From the NCBI GenBank assembly GCA_013180625.2, contig SNVD02012930.1, forward strand, positions 1 to 64,000: a DNA stretch of 64,000 nt. Direction: 5' to 3'. The DNA comes from Boswellia sacra (lineage: Eukaryota; Streptophyta; Magnoliopsida; Sapindales; Burseraceae). Numbering within the stretch: position 1 is the stretch's first letter; each line of letters starts with the position of its first letter. Under the pieces are notes generated by a model, which did no database searches, was not told the DNA's origin, and saw only the letters and a program-made list of their open reading frames with translations. This document shows positions 35,171-46,328 of the stretch, in pieces. Both the position numbers and the translations under genes were made by a program.

Positions 35171-35840
35171 TAAAGAAACAACCTAAAGAAGTAGAAGACA
35201 ACCACCAAACTGCTGACTTGGGTCAACCTTGACTCAGTCCAATCTAGTCAACATCTCGACCAAAATCGAGGGAACAGTTCTGAAACCAAATCCCATCTAA
35301 GGAATGATGGTTACAAGATGTGGATCTTTGAGACCGTCTAATGAGACCAGTATAAATTATGCAAGAAGGCAGAACTAAAGGAGGCAAACCCAACCAGATG
35401 AAGTCCTATCCATCATTCCGGGCAAAGATATGATGGAAGATAATGTCATTCTACCACCCCTGGCATAAATGCCCATGGTGGAAATCGGGAAGTCAAAGAA
35501 GTGGGCGAGATCAGATGCAGATAGTGTTTGGATATTAGGAAGATGAGGCTTTCAGAACTGGATCAGTGACGACTGAGTATGGCAGAGAATTTTTCATATG
35601 GAGGGCAAAGCTCTTGCCCATTAAAACGGAAGACATGATCTTGAGAATCCTAAAAGGTTGTACAGTCCTTAAGAAAAGGGACGTCGAGCTTGACATGACA
35701 AAGGAACTTCAAATAAGAAAGATTGACGGATTCAAGATGTGTTTTTAGTTTGCATCTTTTAAAGGCTTTAAAAGGGACTGGAGAGTCTTGGAGGAAACTC
35801 AAACATGTTGAATTGTGAGAAGAGGCATTGAAAGGGGTGA
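35170..35840 (-). pseudogene. aORF1 exon 1 of T2
   Basis: Minus strand, starting near an ATG at ~35804. Readable are LKTHLESVNLSYLKFLCHVKLDVPFLKDCTTF and the FNGQELCPLYEE-like segment, then the PDDL-like region near 35.34 kb. Exon 2 is essentially gone. Homologous to 13340-13959. Confidence 0.6.
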
Positions 35841-36714
35841 AGAAAAGTGGAAGGGAAAAAGAAGGTTGATGGTGATAGTCTTTACTTATCATCAGAATCA
35901 ACTGAAGAAAAAACAACCTGAACCTAAAGATGTTCAACCTCATAATCTAGACGAGCAACCTCTTGACCACTCATCCATTCCAAGCAAAGGAATCATATAG
36001 TTAGAAAAACTATTATGATAAGAGTCATCCATACATGAAGTATAGAGCAGCACTTTACCTAGTACTGATGAGGCATTTATAAGATACCCCTGAGAAGCAT
36101 CTTGCATAGGAAAGACTCATCGAATCCACATTGCATTGCATAGTATTACATTTTATGACTAAAAATTGACTAAAGAATGATAGGAAACGTGAAAAACACA
36201 TAGTCGAAAACTTACTAGAATGGTATACAGCCCAAAAGTAACAATGTTTGTTAAATCACAATGCAGTATGAAATACTGGGGTTAACCGCAAAAGAAATGG
36301 GAATAGAAGCAACACGATGTACAAGTTACTTAGACAAGAAGCTTAGTCTCAATGAGATATAATTATTGCTTGAAGCAACATCATATGCTAAATGCCTAGG
36401 TGAAGTTTTTAAGCAGTACAACATGCGAGAAGAAAGACAACTTAAAAATATGAGGATTACCATAATAATAAGGATTGCTATAGTTAAAGATATTTGAAAA
36501 AGACCACATTTGAGAATAAAGATTTGAGATGGTCAACCACATAAGAAGTGTGAGTACAGTCCAGAAGACACTTAGTTTGTAAGATTTGCAAATCGCCAAG
36601 AACAAGTTGAACTTCCTCAAATGAGCTCACATGGTTTAGATGAGACACAATAGTTTGTAAGAAGAATATATTACCTCGAGAAACGAATCTCCCTCAAAAG
36701 AAGGCTCAAAAAAG
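35841..36714. other. T2 internal sequence with deleted PMD gene
   Basis: The block AAAAGAATCATATAGTTAGAAAAACTATT (35985-36015) is shared with ~42720 in T1, just outside the PMD gene. The PMD exons that follow in T1 are absent. The rest is AT-rich without features. Confidence 0.45.
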
Positions 36715-36870
36715 GCATCCACATTTGAAAAAGGCATCACCCTCAAAGAACGCATCCACCTCGAAGAAAGCATCTTCTTCGAAAAAGGTATCTACCTTGA
36801 AGAAGGAATCTCTCTCAAAGAAGGCATCTACCTTACAAAAGGCATCCACCTTGAAAAGGCATCTCTTTTG
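36715..36870 (+). repeat. Short tandem repeat (AAGAAGGCATCTACCTT type)
   Basis: About eight degenerate units of 18-24 bases (AAGAAGGCATCCACCTTGAA and variants). Translated it gives a KKASTLKK-like repeat. It appears unique to T2. Confidence 0.7.
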
Positions 36871-36949
36871 TTTCACCATGAAGAAGAAATTTGAAGTTCA
36901 CCTTGAAGGAGTTGAAAAGAGAAGAAGATTCATAGTCAAAAAAGGTAAA

Positions 36950-37140
36950 AAGTCAACGAGAGAAAGAAGAGAGAGAAAAGAGAGAGAAAAAAAGAAAAAA
37001 GAGAAGGAAGAAAGAGGAAAGAGAGAGAAAAAGAAAGCGAAAGAAAAGAGAAAAGAAGAAAGAGAACGAAGAAAGAGAAAAAAAAGGGAAAAAGAAGAAA
37101 AAGAGAAAAGAAAGAAAAAGAAGGAAAAAAGAAGGATTCT
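36950..37140. repeat. GA-rich low-complexity tract (T2)
   Basis: Almost pure A/G for about 190 bases (AGAGAGAAAAAGAAAAAAG...). The equivalent tract in T1 is at 45025-45250. It encodes only K/E/R runs on one strand and F/L/S runs on the other. It lies upstream of a conserved block with CCTAAGACACT(A/G)AA(A/G)GAATTTTC. Confidence 0.8.
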
Positions 37141-38221
37141 TATCGATCCTAAGACACTGAAAGAATTTTCGAATAAAATCAGTGACAAGCACTTGGCCAC
37201 AGTAATAGCTTAGTAACTCACAAAGAAATAAGAGAAACATCAGTTGATCTAATCTTCAATCGAAATCACATGAAAGAATTTCTCTAAATACTATAAAATA
37301 ATGTGTTGAAGAACATACTGAATATGGTACAAATTTTTAAATGATTTTACCATATTAAGAAATGTTTAAATCTTGCAGGAATTTGCAAGGACAAGGGAAA
37401 GATCCCAACTGAGTTAGATGATGAACAACATGAATACAAGAATGAAAAACTCAAGATATTTTCTCAGTGGACTAGAAGAAATCGAGAATAGAAGCAAGAA
37501 TACTCAAAAGAAGGGCATGAAACCGAATGAGAACAAAGACTAGAAGAAGCACGAAGAATACTTAAAAGAAGGGCATGAAACCCAACAAATGCAAAGTTTG
37601 AAGAGATCAAAGAAAGATGAAGAAAGCAACGAAGAATGTGAAGGTCTAAAGATTGTGAAGCAGTGCATGATAGAAGTTTTCCCAGCAAGCACGCATTAGA
37701 AGGACACCCTAAGAAGGAGGTGCACTTAAAAGTGTTTCAAGCCCTTAGAATAGGCCCAAGCCCTAAGAAGAGGCATATTGAAGAGTGTCAAAAACTCCAA
37801 GAAGTAGGTGCACTTAAGAGTGTTTCAAGCCCTTAGAATAGACACAAGCCCTAAGAAGAGGTGCACTAAAGAGTCTTACCAAACTCTAAGATGTAGGTGC
37901 ATTGAAGAGTGTCAAAAATCCTAAGAAGTAGATATGCTGAAGAGTGTTTTATCGTAGTATCATAAAAATGCTTTCTGGCCTTTGAACGAGCACATCCACC
38001 CTTTGATGGGCAGCTCAGTTCTTGAATGGGCACATCCACCCCTAGAGGGGCACCTCAGCCCTTAGATGGGCACATTAGTCCTTGAATGGACACACTTTTT
38101 GTAAGAGCAAAAGGAGATGACGAGAAAGTCTAAAGGAAGGAGGACGAAGGCGTAGATGTTGAGATGAAAGAAAAAAAAGACGAAGTAAGAGTACTTTGTT
38201 GACTTTTATGCCTCATAAACC
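37141..38221 (+). other. T2 3' noncoding region with tandem repeats
   Basis: Conserved with T1 45250-46310. 37690-37950 has units built on CCTAAGAAG(T/A)AGGTGCACT-AAGAGTGT; 37990-38095 has units of about 25 bases on CCCTTAGATGGGCACCTCAG. No coding sequence. Confidence 0.65.
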
Positions 38222-38242
38222 TCTCCAAAGTAGGGAGTAAGT
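38222..38242 (+). other. Polypurine tract of T2
   Basis: CCAAAGTAGGGAGTAAGT lies directly before the LTR. The T1 equivalent is AAAGTAGGGGGCAAGT (46313-46328). Confidence 0.65.
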
Positions 38243-40089
38243 TGTAGACACTGAGTTTCTTGAAGCTCCATGATGAAATGAAGATGAATGTTGAGCCAAG
38301 AAAATAACCAAAATGCCCCTTAGGGCCAAGAAGAGAAGGGTGAGAAGAAGTTGGTGAAGAGTCTCAAAAACTAACATGTGACTTTGTAAAATCACAAAAA
38401 TTAATACAAGAGGTAATATGATGATGAGTCATACACCGTTATGAGGCTACAGATGTCTAGTTTTCATAGAAATTTACGGATCACAAATCAGAGTTGCATT
38501 TGTGCGATCAAAGGAACAAACGTCTGAAGAGACTGCATCGAAGGATGACGAAAAATGAAAGGGCTGAACAGATATTGACCAACCGGCCATCAAACAGTGC
38601 CCAGCCATTTGATAGTTGCCTAGCTATTGGCAGATGGCAAGTCGGTTGTTAGATAGCAGCTCAACCATTTGGAGATGGCCGCCCGGCCCCTTGTGGCTTA
38701 TTTTCCAAAATTAGCCTTAAAAACTTCCTTTTTCATCTTCACCCCCTCCTCTCATTTTGCAGTTCACACTGATTGTTGGGTACAATCATCTTTCTCCCTC
38801 TTGAAAACATGCTCAAGAATTTGAAAAGTCTTTTTTGGTATAAATATTTTTTTCAAATGTTTTATTTCTCTAAACCCGAAAGGGGTACGTCTTGAAAGCA
38901 GAATTCTCTCCTCCCTCCCATTTTCCCTTTTATTTTTCTTGCATATAAGAAGCATGTTTAAGGTTTAATTTTATGCTTAGGATCACGTTTAGGGTTATTA
39001 TGAATTATGCTAACCCATTTTATTTTGCAAGATGGATAAGCGTGTCAAGGTAAGTCCGTAATCCCCACTTTATTAGAAACATGCTTAGAAATTTACTTTC
39101 TTTGCAAATAGTTAGAATCATCCTAGGAAATTTTACTTGCTTTGATGAATGCTAGGAAATAGCATAGAATTGATAAGAATTACCATTTTACCCTTGAATG
39201 CTATGATCGGTGATTGTTTGAATTAGGTTAGAATATGCCATGAATGCCATGTTTTAGGCTAGAAATGCCACGATAATTGATATGAATTATGCTAGAATAG
39301 CGATAGGTAGAATTGCCATGATAGAATTTATCAAAATCTAGGCTAGAATGCCCTGTATTAGATTATGGCTTTGTTTAGGTTATAATTTGTTTATTTATGA
39401 TTGTATGAATATATATTGAATGACTGTATGATGCCATGAAAGGGACTCAATAAGCATTGAATAGACTCACATATGATGGTGAGGAATTTACTATTTATTG
39501 AGTCTCAAATTTAATATCGTGATATGCATGAATATGCTTCGTGTTGAATGTTTTAAATTGTATGAATATTTGAAATGTTAAAGTAGAATTTACTTTATTG
39601 TTGAATAATGACAGTTGTAATATTCTCTTCATCCCCCACGTATGACGAAAATATAATCTATTCTTCTAACTCTTTCTTTGTATAAATATATAAAATGTCA
39701 TTGGTTGAATAATCCCATCACATGCCTAAAGTAGATATAATGAATAGTGTGTGCGTAAAATGAAAAATCTAAGTGGACTAAGTGATAACACGAGTTATTT
39801 TTAATTAGTATTTTGCAAATTGAGGCTGGATTCTTTTTTTGGGTGGGGGGGGTGTGGGGGGGTTTCGAAAGACTCGTACCTAAATTCTCGAACCTATCTC
39901 TGGAGGGATGAGGATAATTTAGGTCCCGAAGCGAGGGATCAGAACCATTCATTTCCCATCGAATAATTGGGTGGCAACTCTTTTCTACCAACGTGCCCAT
40001 GGCTCGTTTGTGTTCCTTTAGGCTCGAAATAGGCTTTGACATAGTATCGTGGTTGCAAATGCTCTAGTAGGATGAAAGCCCCATTCACA
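38243..40089 (+). repeat. 3' LTR of T2, 1847 bp
   Basis: Starts TGTAGACACTGAG and ends CATTCACA. Carries an unusual G-run insertion at ~39841-39872. Confidence 0.85.
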
Positions 40090-40330
40090 ATATGGCAGAG
40101 AATTCCTCATATAGGGGGCAAAGCTCTTGCCCATTGAAGCGAAAGACGTGATCATGAGGATCCAAAAAGGTCGTGCATTCCTTAAGAAAAGGGACATCAA
40201 GGTTCAAATGTCGAAGGAACTTTAGATGGTAAAGATCGCTAGATTCGAGTTGGTTCTAGTCATCATCCTTTAAAGGCTTCAAAAGAGACTGGAGAGTCTT
40301 GAGAGGGGCCATAGATATGTTGAATAGCCT
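40090..40330 (-). pseudogene. aORF1 of T1, N-terminal part
   Basis: Continuation of the gene interrupted at 28260: on the minus strand a FNGQELCPLYEEFSA-like segment and the upstream SPVSFEAFKG region. It matches 13340-13560 (T0). It confirms T2 as an insertion. Start codon not preserved. Confidence 0.6.
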
Positions 40331-40908
40331 GAAGAGTTGTTGAGAAGCGTTAAAAAAATCTTGAGAAATGAGAGAAAAGGTGTGCAATAACAATGAAGAG
40401 GAGAAGCACTTAAATAGTGCAAAAAACGAAGCAAAAATGCAATAAAAGGAAAGACAATAGAGAGAACTATCGACCAGCTATCTAACCATTGCTCGGTGAT
40501 TCCTTGATAGTCGTCCAGTGGTCTAACAGCCGCCCGATGGTTATTAGGCAAAATAGCCCACTAGCCCTCGTTTCTTGTGTTTTTCAACTTTCGGGACACG
40601 TAATGACAAGCAGTTTAGAGCACATAACTTCCAAATTATGTAGTTTTATTTAGAATTGAATAAATGAATGATGATGTCGAAATAAATTTGAACAAATTTA
40701 GATGAAGATTGATCAAAACACGCATAGTGTATGAAGCTGAAAATTAGAAAATTTTCACTAAGTCTCTAAAAATTTGTTTACATGACTGTTTCCTTTGATT
40801 ATACATCATGAAAGTTCATGGAAGCTAGAAAAACAAAAGAAATCATGAAAGAGGCCGATGGTGATAGTCCTCACTCATCATCATCATTGTCAATATTGAA
40901 GGAGAAGA
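40331..40908. other. T1 spacer between antisense genes
   Basis: AT-rich, noncoding. Contains a CCGCCCGATGGTTATTAGGC-like stretch related to the LTR short repeats, matching the spacer upstream of aORF1 in T0. Confidence 0.4.
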
Positions 40909-41904
40909 CACTCTGTTAGCCCTAAGGCTACATGATAATTTTGATGGTAACAATATACATTGATTAATTGAGATTTACTAACATGTTTATTTATATGCAA
41001 GAGTAAGATCATTGAAATAATTTTAAAATCAAGAAGAGGCTTATTAAAATGAAGTGTTGAAGCTAAGGAGAAGACTACATGTTAAAGGCACCAAAGTTTA
41101 AGAACAAGGATTGACTCAAGGAATGTGACACATGAGCAATGTTCAATCAATTGGTCATATATATCTCTAAAAATATTCAGATGATGTGATTCTTGAGCCT
41201 TTGGAAAGCTTACTCAATTTATAACATTTCATATGTTTTAATGAAATTCAAATTTCAAGTGCAAGGTTTTCCAAATCATCATGCAATTTGAAAGACAAAT
41301 GGGAGCAGCTGACATGAGCATTGAATACTCCTTTGGACATATCTTGAGGTAGAAAAATCAAAATGACTTTATTCTTATGGCATTGGAAAGATGACTTAAT
41401 GAAGAACATTTCATATGTTTTGAAAAAATTCAAATTTCAAACAGAAGGTGGGCATAATTGATATGCAATTTGGTGGACTGACACAGAGAAGAAAACTCAA
41501 CTCACATGAGCATCGAATGGTGTTTTGGCCATATCTTAAGATAGAGATATCCAAATGCTTTGATTCTTAATGTTTTGGAAAGCTTATTCAAATATTAAGA
41601 TTTTTTATGTTTTGAAGAAATTCAAATTTCAAACGAAATGCTAACAGAATTATCATTCAATTTGATGGACTAACACAAGAAAGAAAAATCAAGTCACATG
41701 AGCACCGAATGGTGTTTTGGCCATATCTTGAGCTACAGATATCCAAATAACTTGATTCTTGATACGTTTGAATCTTTTATGTTTTGCAGATTTTCAAATT
41801 TCAAATGGAACATTGACAAAAATGGCAAACAAGATTACGGTTTTTATGGTGGGCAGAAAATTTGGAGTTGGTGTCTTCACTTGTTCAAGTTCATCTCATT
41901 TGCC

Positions 41905-41913
41905 TATAAAAGG
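41905..41913 (+). promoter_or_regulatory. LTR TATA box (copia solo LTR)
   Basis: TATAAAAGG in CCTATAAAAGGAGCC, about 990 bases into the LTR, conserved in the other copy. Confidence 0.6.
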
Positions 41914-42135
41914 AGCCCTTCTCCCATGCATTCAGTAAGACAATAAGAGCAAGAGAAGCATCTATCAAGCAAAAAACAAGAGAAATATCAAGTCTAGAGA
42001 GCTTTTATATTCTTTATCTACTCTTTGAAGAGAGTTATACTTTTGTTGTAAAAATTTATCTTTGTTCTTGTATTGTGGTGAGAGTGAGATCTTCTTGTAA
42101 AGAATAAAAGTTATCCTTGAGAGAACTCTTTCCTT

Positions 42136-42345
42136 GGTGAGGTTGTTCATCAAGAAGAACTTTTGGTGTGGTGTTATCAAGAGTTGAAGGAAGTTGCCTT
42201 GGTGAGGTTGTTCATCAAGAAGAACTCTTGGTGTGGTGTTATCAAGAGTTGAAGGAAGTTGCCTTGGTGAGGTTGTTCATCAAGAAGAACTCTTGGTGTG
42301 GTGTTATCAAGAGTTGAAGAAAAAAGTCTTGATGAGGTTGTTCAT
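42136..42345 (+). repeat. 65-bp tandem repeat in copia solo LTR
   Basis: GGTGAGGTTGTTCATC at 42136, 42201 and 42266, with GATGAGG at 42331: a strict 65-base period. The middle units are nearly identical. Confidence 0.85.
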
Positions 42346-42674
42346 CAAGCAAGTTGTAAAGATTTCTACAACTTAGTGGAAAGCTTAGCTCGTGGAGCTA
42401 GGAGCCCGTGGACGTAGGCAAGGTTTGCCGAACCACGTAAATTGAGTTTGCACTATCTCTATCCCTATCTCTTTACATTTACTTGCACTTGTGATTGCTC
42501 TTTATTGCCATTCTCTTGATTGCATTCTATTTTCATCTTCTTCATCTTTGTTCTCAAAGAAAGATTTAAATAATTTTGATCTTTCAAGAAAAATTTTCTA
42601 AATCCGTTTTTATAAATAAAAACCCAATTCACCCCCCCCCCCCCTTGGGTTGCCGTACCTGGGTCAACACACTC

Positions 42675-42954
42675 AACGTCTAAGCGAGCAATGTCCTGAC
42701 GACTTGTCTAAACCAAGTAAAAGAATCATATAGTTAGAAAAACTATTAAGATAGAAATCATGCATACATGAAGCATAGGGTAGTGCATTACTTGATATTG
42801 ATGTGATATCTATAAAAGATATTCGTGAAACGTGGCCTACATGCGAAAGATCATGGAAGGTCATGGTACTTGCATTGCATTTCATTTTACTAGTAATAAT
42901 TGATTGAAGAATGACAAGAAACTTGAGGAATATACAGTCAGAAGACTTACCAGA
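42675..42954. other. T1 intergenic sequence downstream of the PMD gene
   Basis: Contains AAAAGAATCATATAGTTAGAAAAACTATT, shared with T2 at ~35990. Noncoding. Confidence 0.4.
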
Positions 42955-44790
42955 GTGGTATCCTGTGGGACAAAGGGAATAGGCATGGTTGGATCCTTAG
43001 TGATCACATAACTGCTGATCTATCCACTAGCATCCCATGTGTAGATGATATTGCTGGGATAAGCATGGAGGTCACCAATCACATGGTCGACTGGAATAAC
43101 TAGAGTAGCTAAAGGAGCTGGAGGTGGACATGGCTGTTGGATGGCAGCAGAAAAGGAAGTACATGTGCCAGTACCCGAAGAGGAGACTCTCGATCACTTC
43201 CTACGATGAGCAGAAAAGCTATCAGCACGACTAGACATAGCAGGAGGATGAGGAGTCTCATTAGCCAACCAATCGGGTGTAACGTGTAACAAGGTAGCTC
43301 AAACCTACTCAACGTAAGAAGTTGTAAACAATGGCAACTCGATCGCATTAAAATGAATTCGGTCATGTAATCTAACACCTCTAGCTCTATAGCTAAGTCA
43401 GTCGAATCTATCATCAGAACTGGTAGAGAATGAGGAATCAAACAACACGATAGGCCTTCAAACCAATCCTAAATGCGATCACCCAAATACCACTTCATGT
43501 TATTCACACATGACAGAAGAATGCGATAGTAGTTGAATAGGGAGCCGACCCTCATAGCCGCTGACCAATTCTCCCCGAGCCCCCTCCACTCGGAGCGAAT
43601 CTATGAAGAATAAAGAAACATGGTAAGATTGTGATATAAATAAAACACTGACTATAATGTCTTTTACCTTGTCCCAAGTCATCGTGTAAATATAATCATG
43701 AAGGAAGTCCAGCTCATGAGACCTCTCAAGCTCTGTACGACGTGCAACCCACCTCCTCATCTGTGGAAAAGAAAGGTACTCACAAGTGGGGAGTGGGGAA
43801 GGTAGAACTCCCAATTCATATGCCCACATCTATCATAAACGAAGTAGAATGAAAAAAGTGGAATTCACAACAAATAAAACATGAAGGCATAGAAAAGGAA
43901 ATAAGTTACCTCAAAAAGGAGAATAAAACCAATAATCGAAGTGACATCTCGACAGGCACTATGCAAACTAAAGTACAACTGGCTGAGAGTAGCACGACCC
44001 CAGTCAAAATCCCTCACTCAGTCGAGATCCTAGAGAGCAGGAAGTAGAGTCAAGAAGGTGGCATTCGACACATTGGCAAAGAGCGTTAAACCAAGCAGAC
44101 ACATGATGAAGCTGCATGTATACTAATCCACCTCGATTGGAGTCAGGTTGGATCTCCTCTTCCAATGCTCATACAGTGCAGTGTATCAAATCGTGACTTT
44201 ATCCTTCACCTCCACCTTACAGTTAAAAAGTTGCCATATCAAGTTTTGTTGATCCCTTAAGTCTACGAAATAGTCATTAATAGGAATGACCTCACCACCA
44301 CATGGAAGGCCAATCAGAGCAGCAATGTCCAGAGGCATAATAGCCATCTCACCAATCGAAAGATAGAATGTGTGGGTCATGTCAATCCACCACTCGCACA
44401 AAGTAGCTAACGCTCAACGATCAATATGCCAGGATGTGTGTCGAAGACAAGTGATAAACTCATAGAAACCAATAGCAGCAGTCCTATTTCTAACAGCCCC
44501 ATTCTCTATCTCTAAAAACCAACTGTGAGCTCCAAAAAAAAAAAACCAACACATCTTGTTCTCATGGAGGTCCTAAGGCAAGAAATGGAAGTCTTGATAT
44601 GAATACAAGTCTAGAAAATTCCTAAAATATGAAAGGCTGAGGAATGAAAAAGAAGGCATACCTGATTGATCATAGGGGAAGCCACATCATAGATGACGGG
44701 CACCTCTTGGTCTTTCAAAAGACCTTTCAATGTTGATTTTTAGATTATATTGCTCTAATTCACATCAAGATGGACTGGATGACCCACCAT
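42955..44790 (-). pseudogene. Antisense plant-mobile-domain (MAIN-like) gene of T1, with introns
   Basis: Read on the minus strand. A first exon ends at a GTATGCC donor (~44660). The next exon contains FYEFITCLRHTSWHID and TFYLSIGEMAIMPLDIAALIGLPCGGEVIPI, the signature of the aminotransferase-like plant mobile domain found in MAIN/PP7-like proteins and DNA transposons. It ends at a GTAACT donor (~43910). The exon WAYELGVLPSPLPTCEYLSFPQMRRWVARRTELE ends in GTAAAA (~43672). Then IRSEWRGLGENWSAAMRVGS..., and finally the exon with a DLHAYPSNIIYTWDASG-like segment and GTAAGT (~42950). Stops inside exons mark it as a pseudogene. Because the gene is antisense to the element RNA, its introns can survive retrotransposition. 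The domain's molecular role is not settled. Confidence 0.75.
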
Positions 44791-45024
44791 TAGAAAGAGG
44801 GAGTCGAGACAAGCATGTGGGAGAAAATCAGAGGTGAATCAGATGAAGAACGAAGAAGTTACACGCGAATGACGTGAAGAGAAGGTGAAAGAGCCCTATA
44901 AAGGCCCCTGACCACTGGGCGGCAATTGACTGACCATCAGGCAATGCTTAGATGGCCGGGTAGCTATTTAATAGTCAGTTGTGTGTCCCTCTAATAAGGG
45001 GCAAATAGGTAAAAGGGCCAAAAG
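44791..45024. other. T1 sequence upstream of the PMD gene
   Basis: Noncoding, probably the promoter/leader side of the antisense PMD gene. It includes short GGCGGCAATTGACTGACC-like motifs also found in family B LTRs. Confidence 0.35.
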
Positions 45025-45250
45025 AAATGGGAAAAAGAAAGAGGAAAAAGAAAGAAAGAAAAAGAGAAAGAAAGGAGAAAAAGAAAAGAGAGAGAAAGAG
45101 AGAAAAGAATAAAAGAAGAGAGAGAAAAGAATAAAAGAGGAGAGAGAAAAGAGAGAGAAAAGATAGAAAAAAAGAGAAAAAAGAGAGAAAAGAGAAAGAG
45201 AAAGACAAGGAAAAGAGAAGAAAGAGAAGAGAAAAGCAAAGAAAGACTCT
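45025..45250. repeat. GA-rich low-complexity tract (T1)
   Basis: About 220 bases of nearly pure A/G (AAAGAGAAAGAAAGGAGAAAAAG...), at the same position as the T2 tract at 36950-37140. Confidence 0.8.
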
Positions 45251-46328
45251 GCATCAACCCTAAGACACTAAAGGAATTTTCAAACAAAATCGATGACAAG
45301 CACCCGGCTATGGCAATAGCTTAGCAACCCACAAGGAAAGAAGAGTAACATTATTTGATAGAATCTTCGACTAGAATCATATGGAAGACTTCCTCCAGAA
45401 ATAAGAAAGCAGTTTGACTGAAGAATGCGCCGAACAAGGTAAAAAAAAACTTTGAGCTAATTTGAAATATTAATAGATGTTTGATATCTTGCAGGAATTT
45501 GCAAGGACAATGGAAAGATCCCTAGTGAGTCAGAGAATCAACAGCATGATAAGAAATTCTCCAATGAAGTGCATGACAAATGAAAGAGAAGTCAAGAATG
45601 AAGAATGTTAGAACATGACAAATCAAGAATTTTCTCTAGTGGACTAGAAGAAATCAAGGATAGAAGTAAGAATTCTTGGAAGAAGGGCATGAAACCCAAC
45701 AAATGCAAAAGCTTGAAGAGACCAAAGAAAAACGAAGAATGCTCAGTCAAAGGCATCAAGAATGAAAAAGTCTAAAGACCGCGAAGCTGTGCATGATAGA
45801 AGTTTTCCCAGTGGGCATGCATTAGAAGGAAACCCTAAAAAGCAGATGCACTTAAGAGTGCTTTAAACCTTAGAACAAGCATAAGCCCTAAGAAAAGGTG
45901 CATTGAAGAGTATTGAAAACCCTAAAAAGTAGGTGCACTTAAGAGTGCTTTTAGCCTTTAGAATAGGCATAAGCTCTAAAGAATGTTGAAAACCCTAAGA
46001 AGTAGATGCAATGAAGAGTGTTAGAAACTCTAAGAAGTAGGTGCACTGAGTGTTTTGTCATAGCATCATAAGGATGCTTTCTGAGCCCTTAGATGTGCAC
46101 ATTCACCCTTAGATGGGTACTTCAGCCCTTAGATGGGTACCTCAGCCCTTAGATAGGCACATTGACCCTTGAATGGGTAAAACTTTTTTGTAGAAATAAA
46201 AGAAGAGAAAGGATGATGAAAAGTCTAATGGAATAAAGATGTAGATGAAGATGGAAGAAGGAAAGATGAGGAAAGGATACTTTGTCGACCTTTGTGTCTC
46301 ACAAACCTCTCTAAAGTAGGGGGCAAGT
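45251..46328 (+). other. T1 3' noncoding region with tandem repeats and polypurine tract
   Basis: Tandem units on CCTAAGAAGTAGGTGCACT-AAGAGTG (45835-46070) and CCCTTAGATGGGTACCTCAG (46085-46175), then AAAGTAGGGGGCAAGT as polypurine tract before the LTR. Collinear with T2 37141-38242. Confidence 0.65.

Larger units (their letters stand above)
28261..40089 (+). mobile_element. Tat-like retrotransposon T2, non-autonomous, inserted in T1 aORF1
   Basis: LTRs 28261-29856 and 38243-40089, with flanks GTATG (28256-28260) and ATATG (40090-40094), a 5-bp duplication with one mismatch. Removing it rejoins exon 1 of T1 aORF1. Inside are primer site, gag N-terminus, linker, protease, a second gag fragment, an Athila-derived stretch, aORF1 exon 1, GA-rich and tandem-repeat sequence and a polypurine tract. 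RT, RNase H and integrase are absent, so it must have moved using proteins from another element. Confidence 0.8.
40914..42669 (+). mobile_element. Probable Ty1/copia solo LTR, 1756 bp
   Basis: TGTTAGCCCTAAGG ... ACCTGGGTCAACA, flanked by perfect 5-bp duplications CACTC (40909-40913 and 42670-42674). The second copy is inverted at 6055-7838. It has a TATA box, a 65-bp tandem repeat, a TTTGCCGAACCACGTAAA block and a long C-run before the 3' end, a set typical of large copia LTRs (Sirevirus/Angela-like). Class assignment is by resemblance only. Confidence 0.85.

Noticed and set aside
36725..37213. A 162-aa Lys/Ser/Glu-rich protein gene
   Set aside because: It is the translation of a short tandem repeat plus a GA-rich tract. 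The equivalent tract in T1 is not open in the same way.
44975..45299. Phe/Leu/Ser-rich 'membrane proteins' on the minus strand
   Set aside because: Pure shadow of the A/G tract; also seen at 36898-37240.
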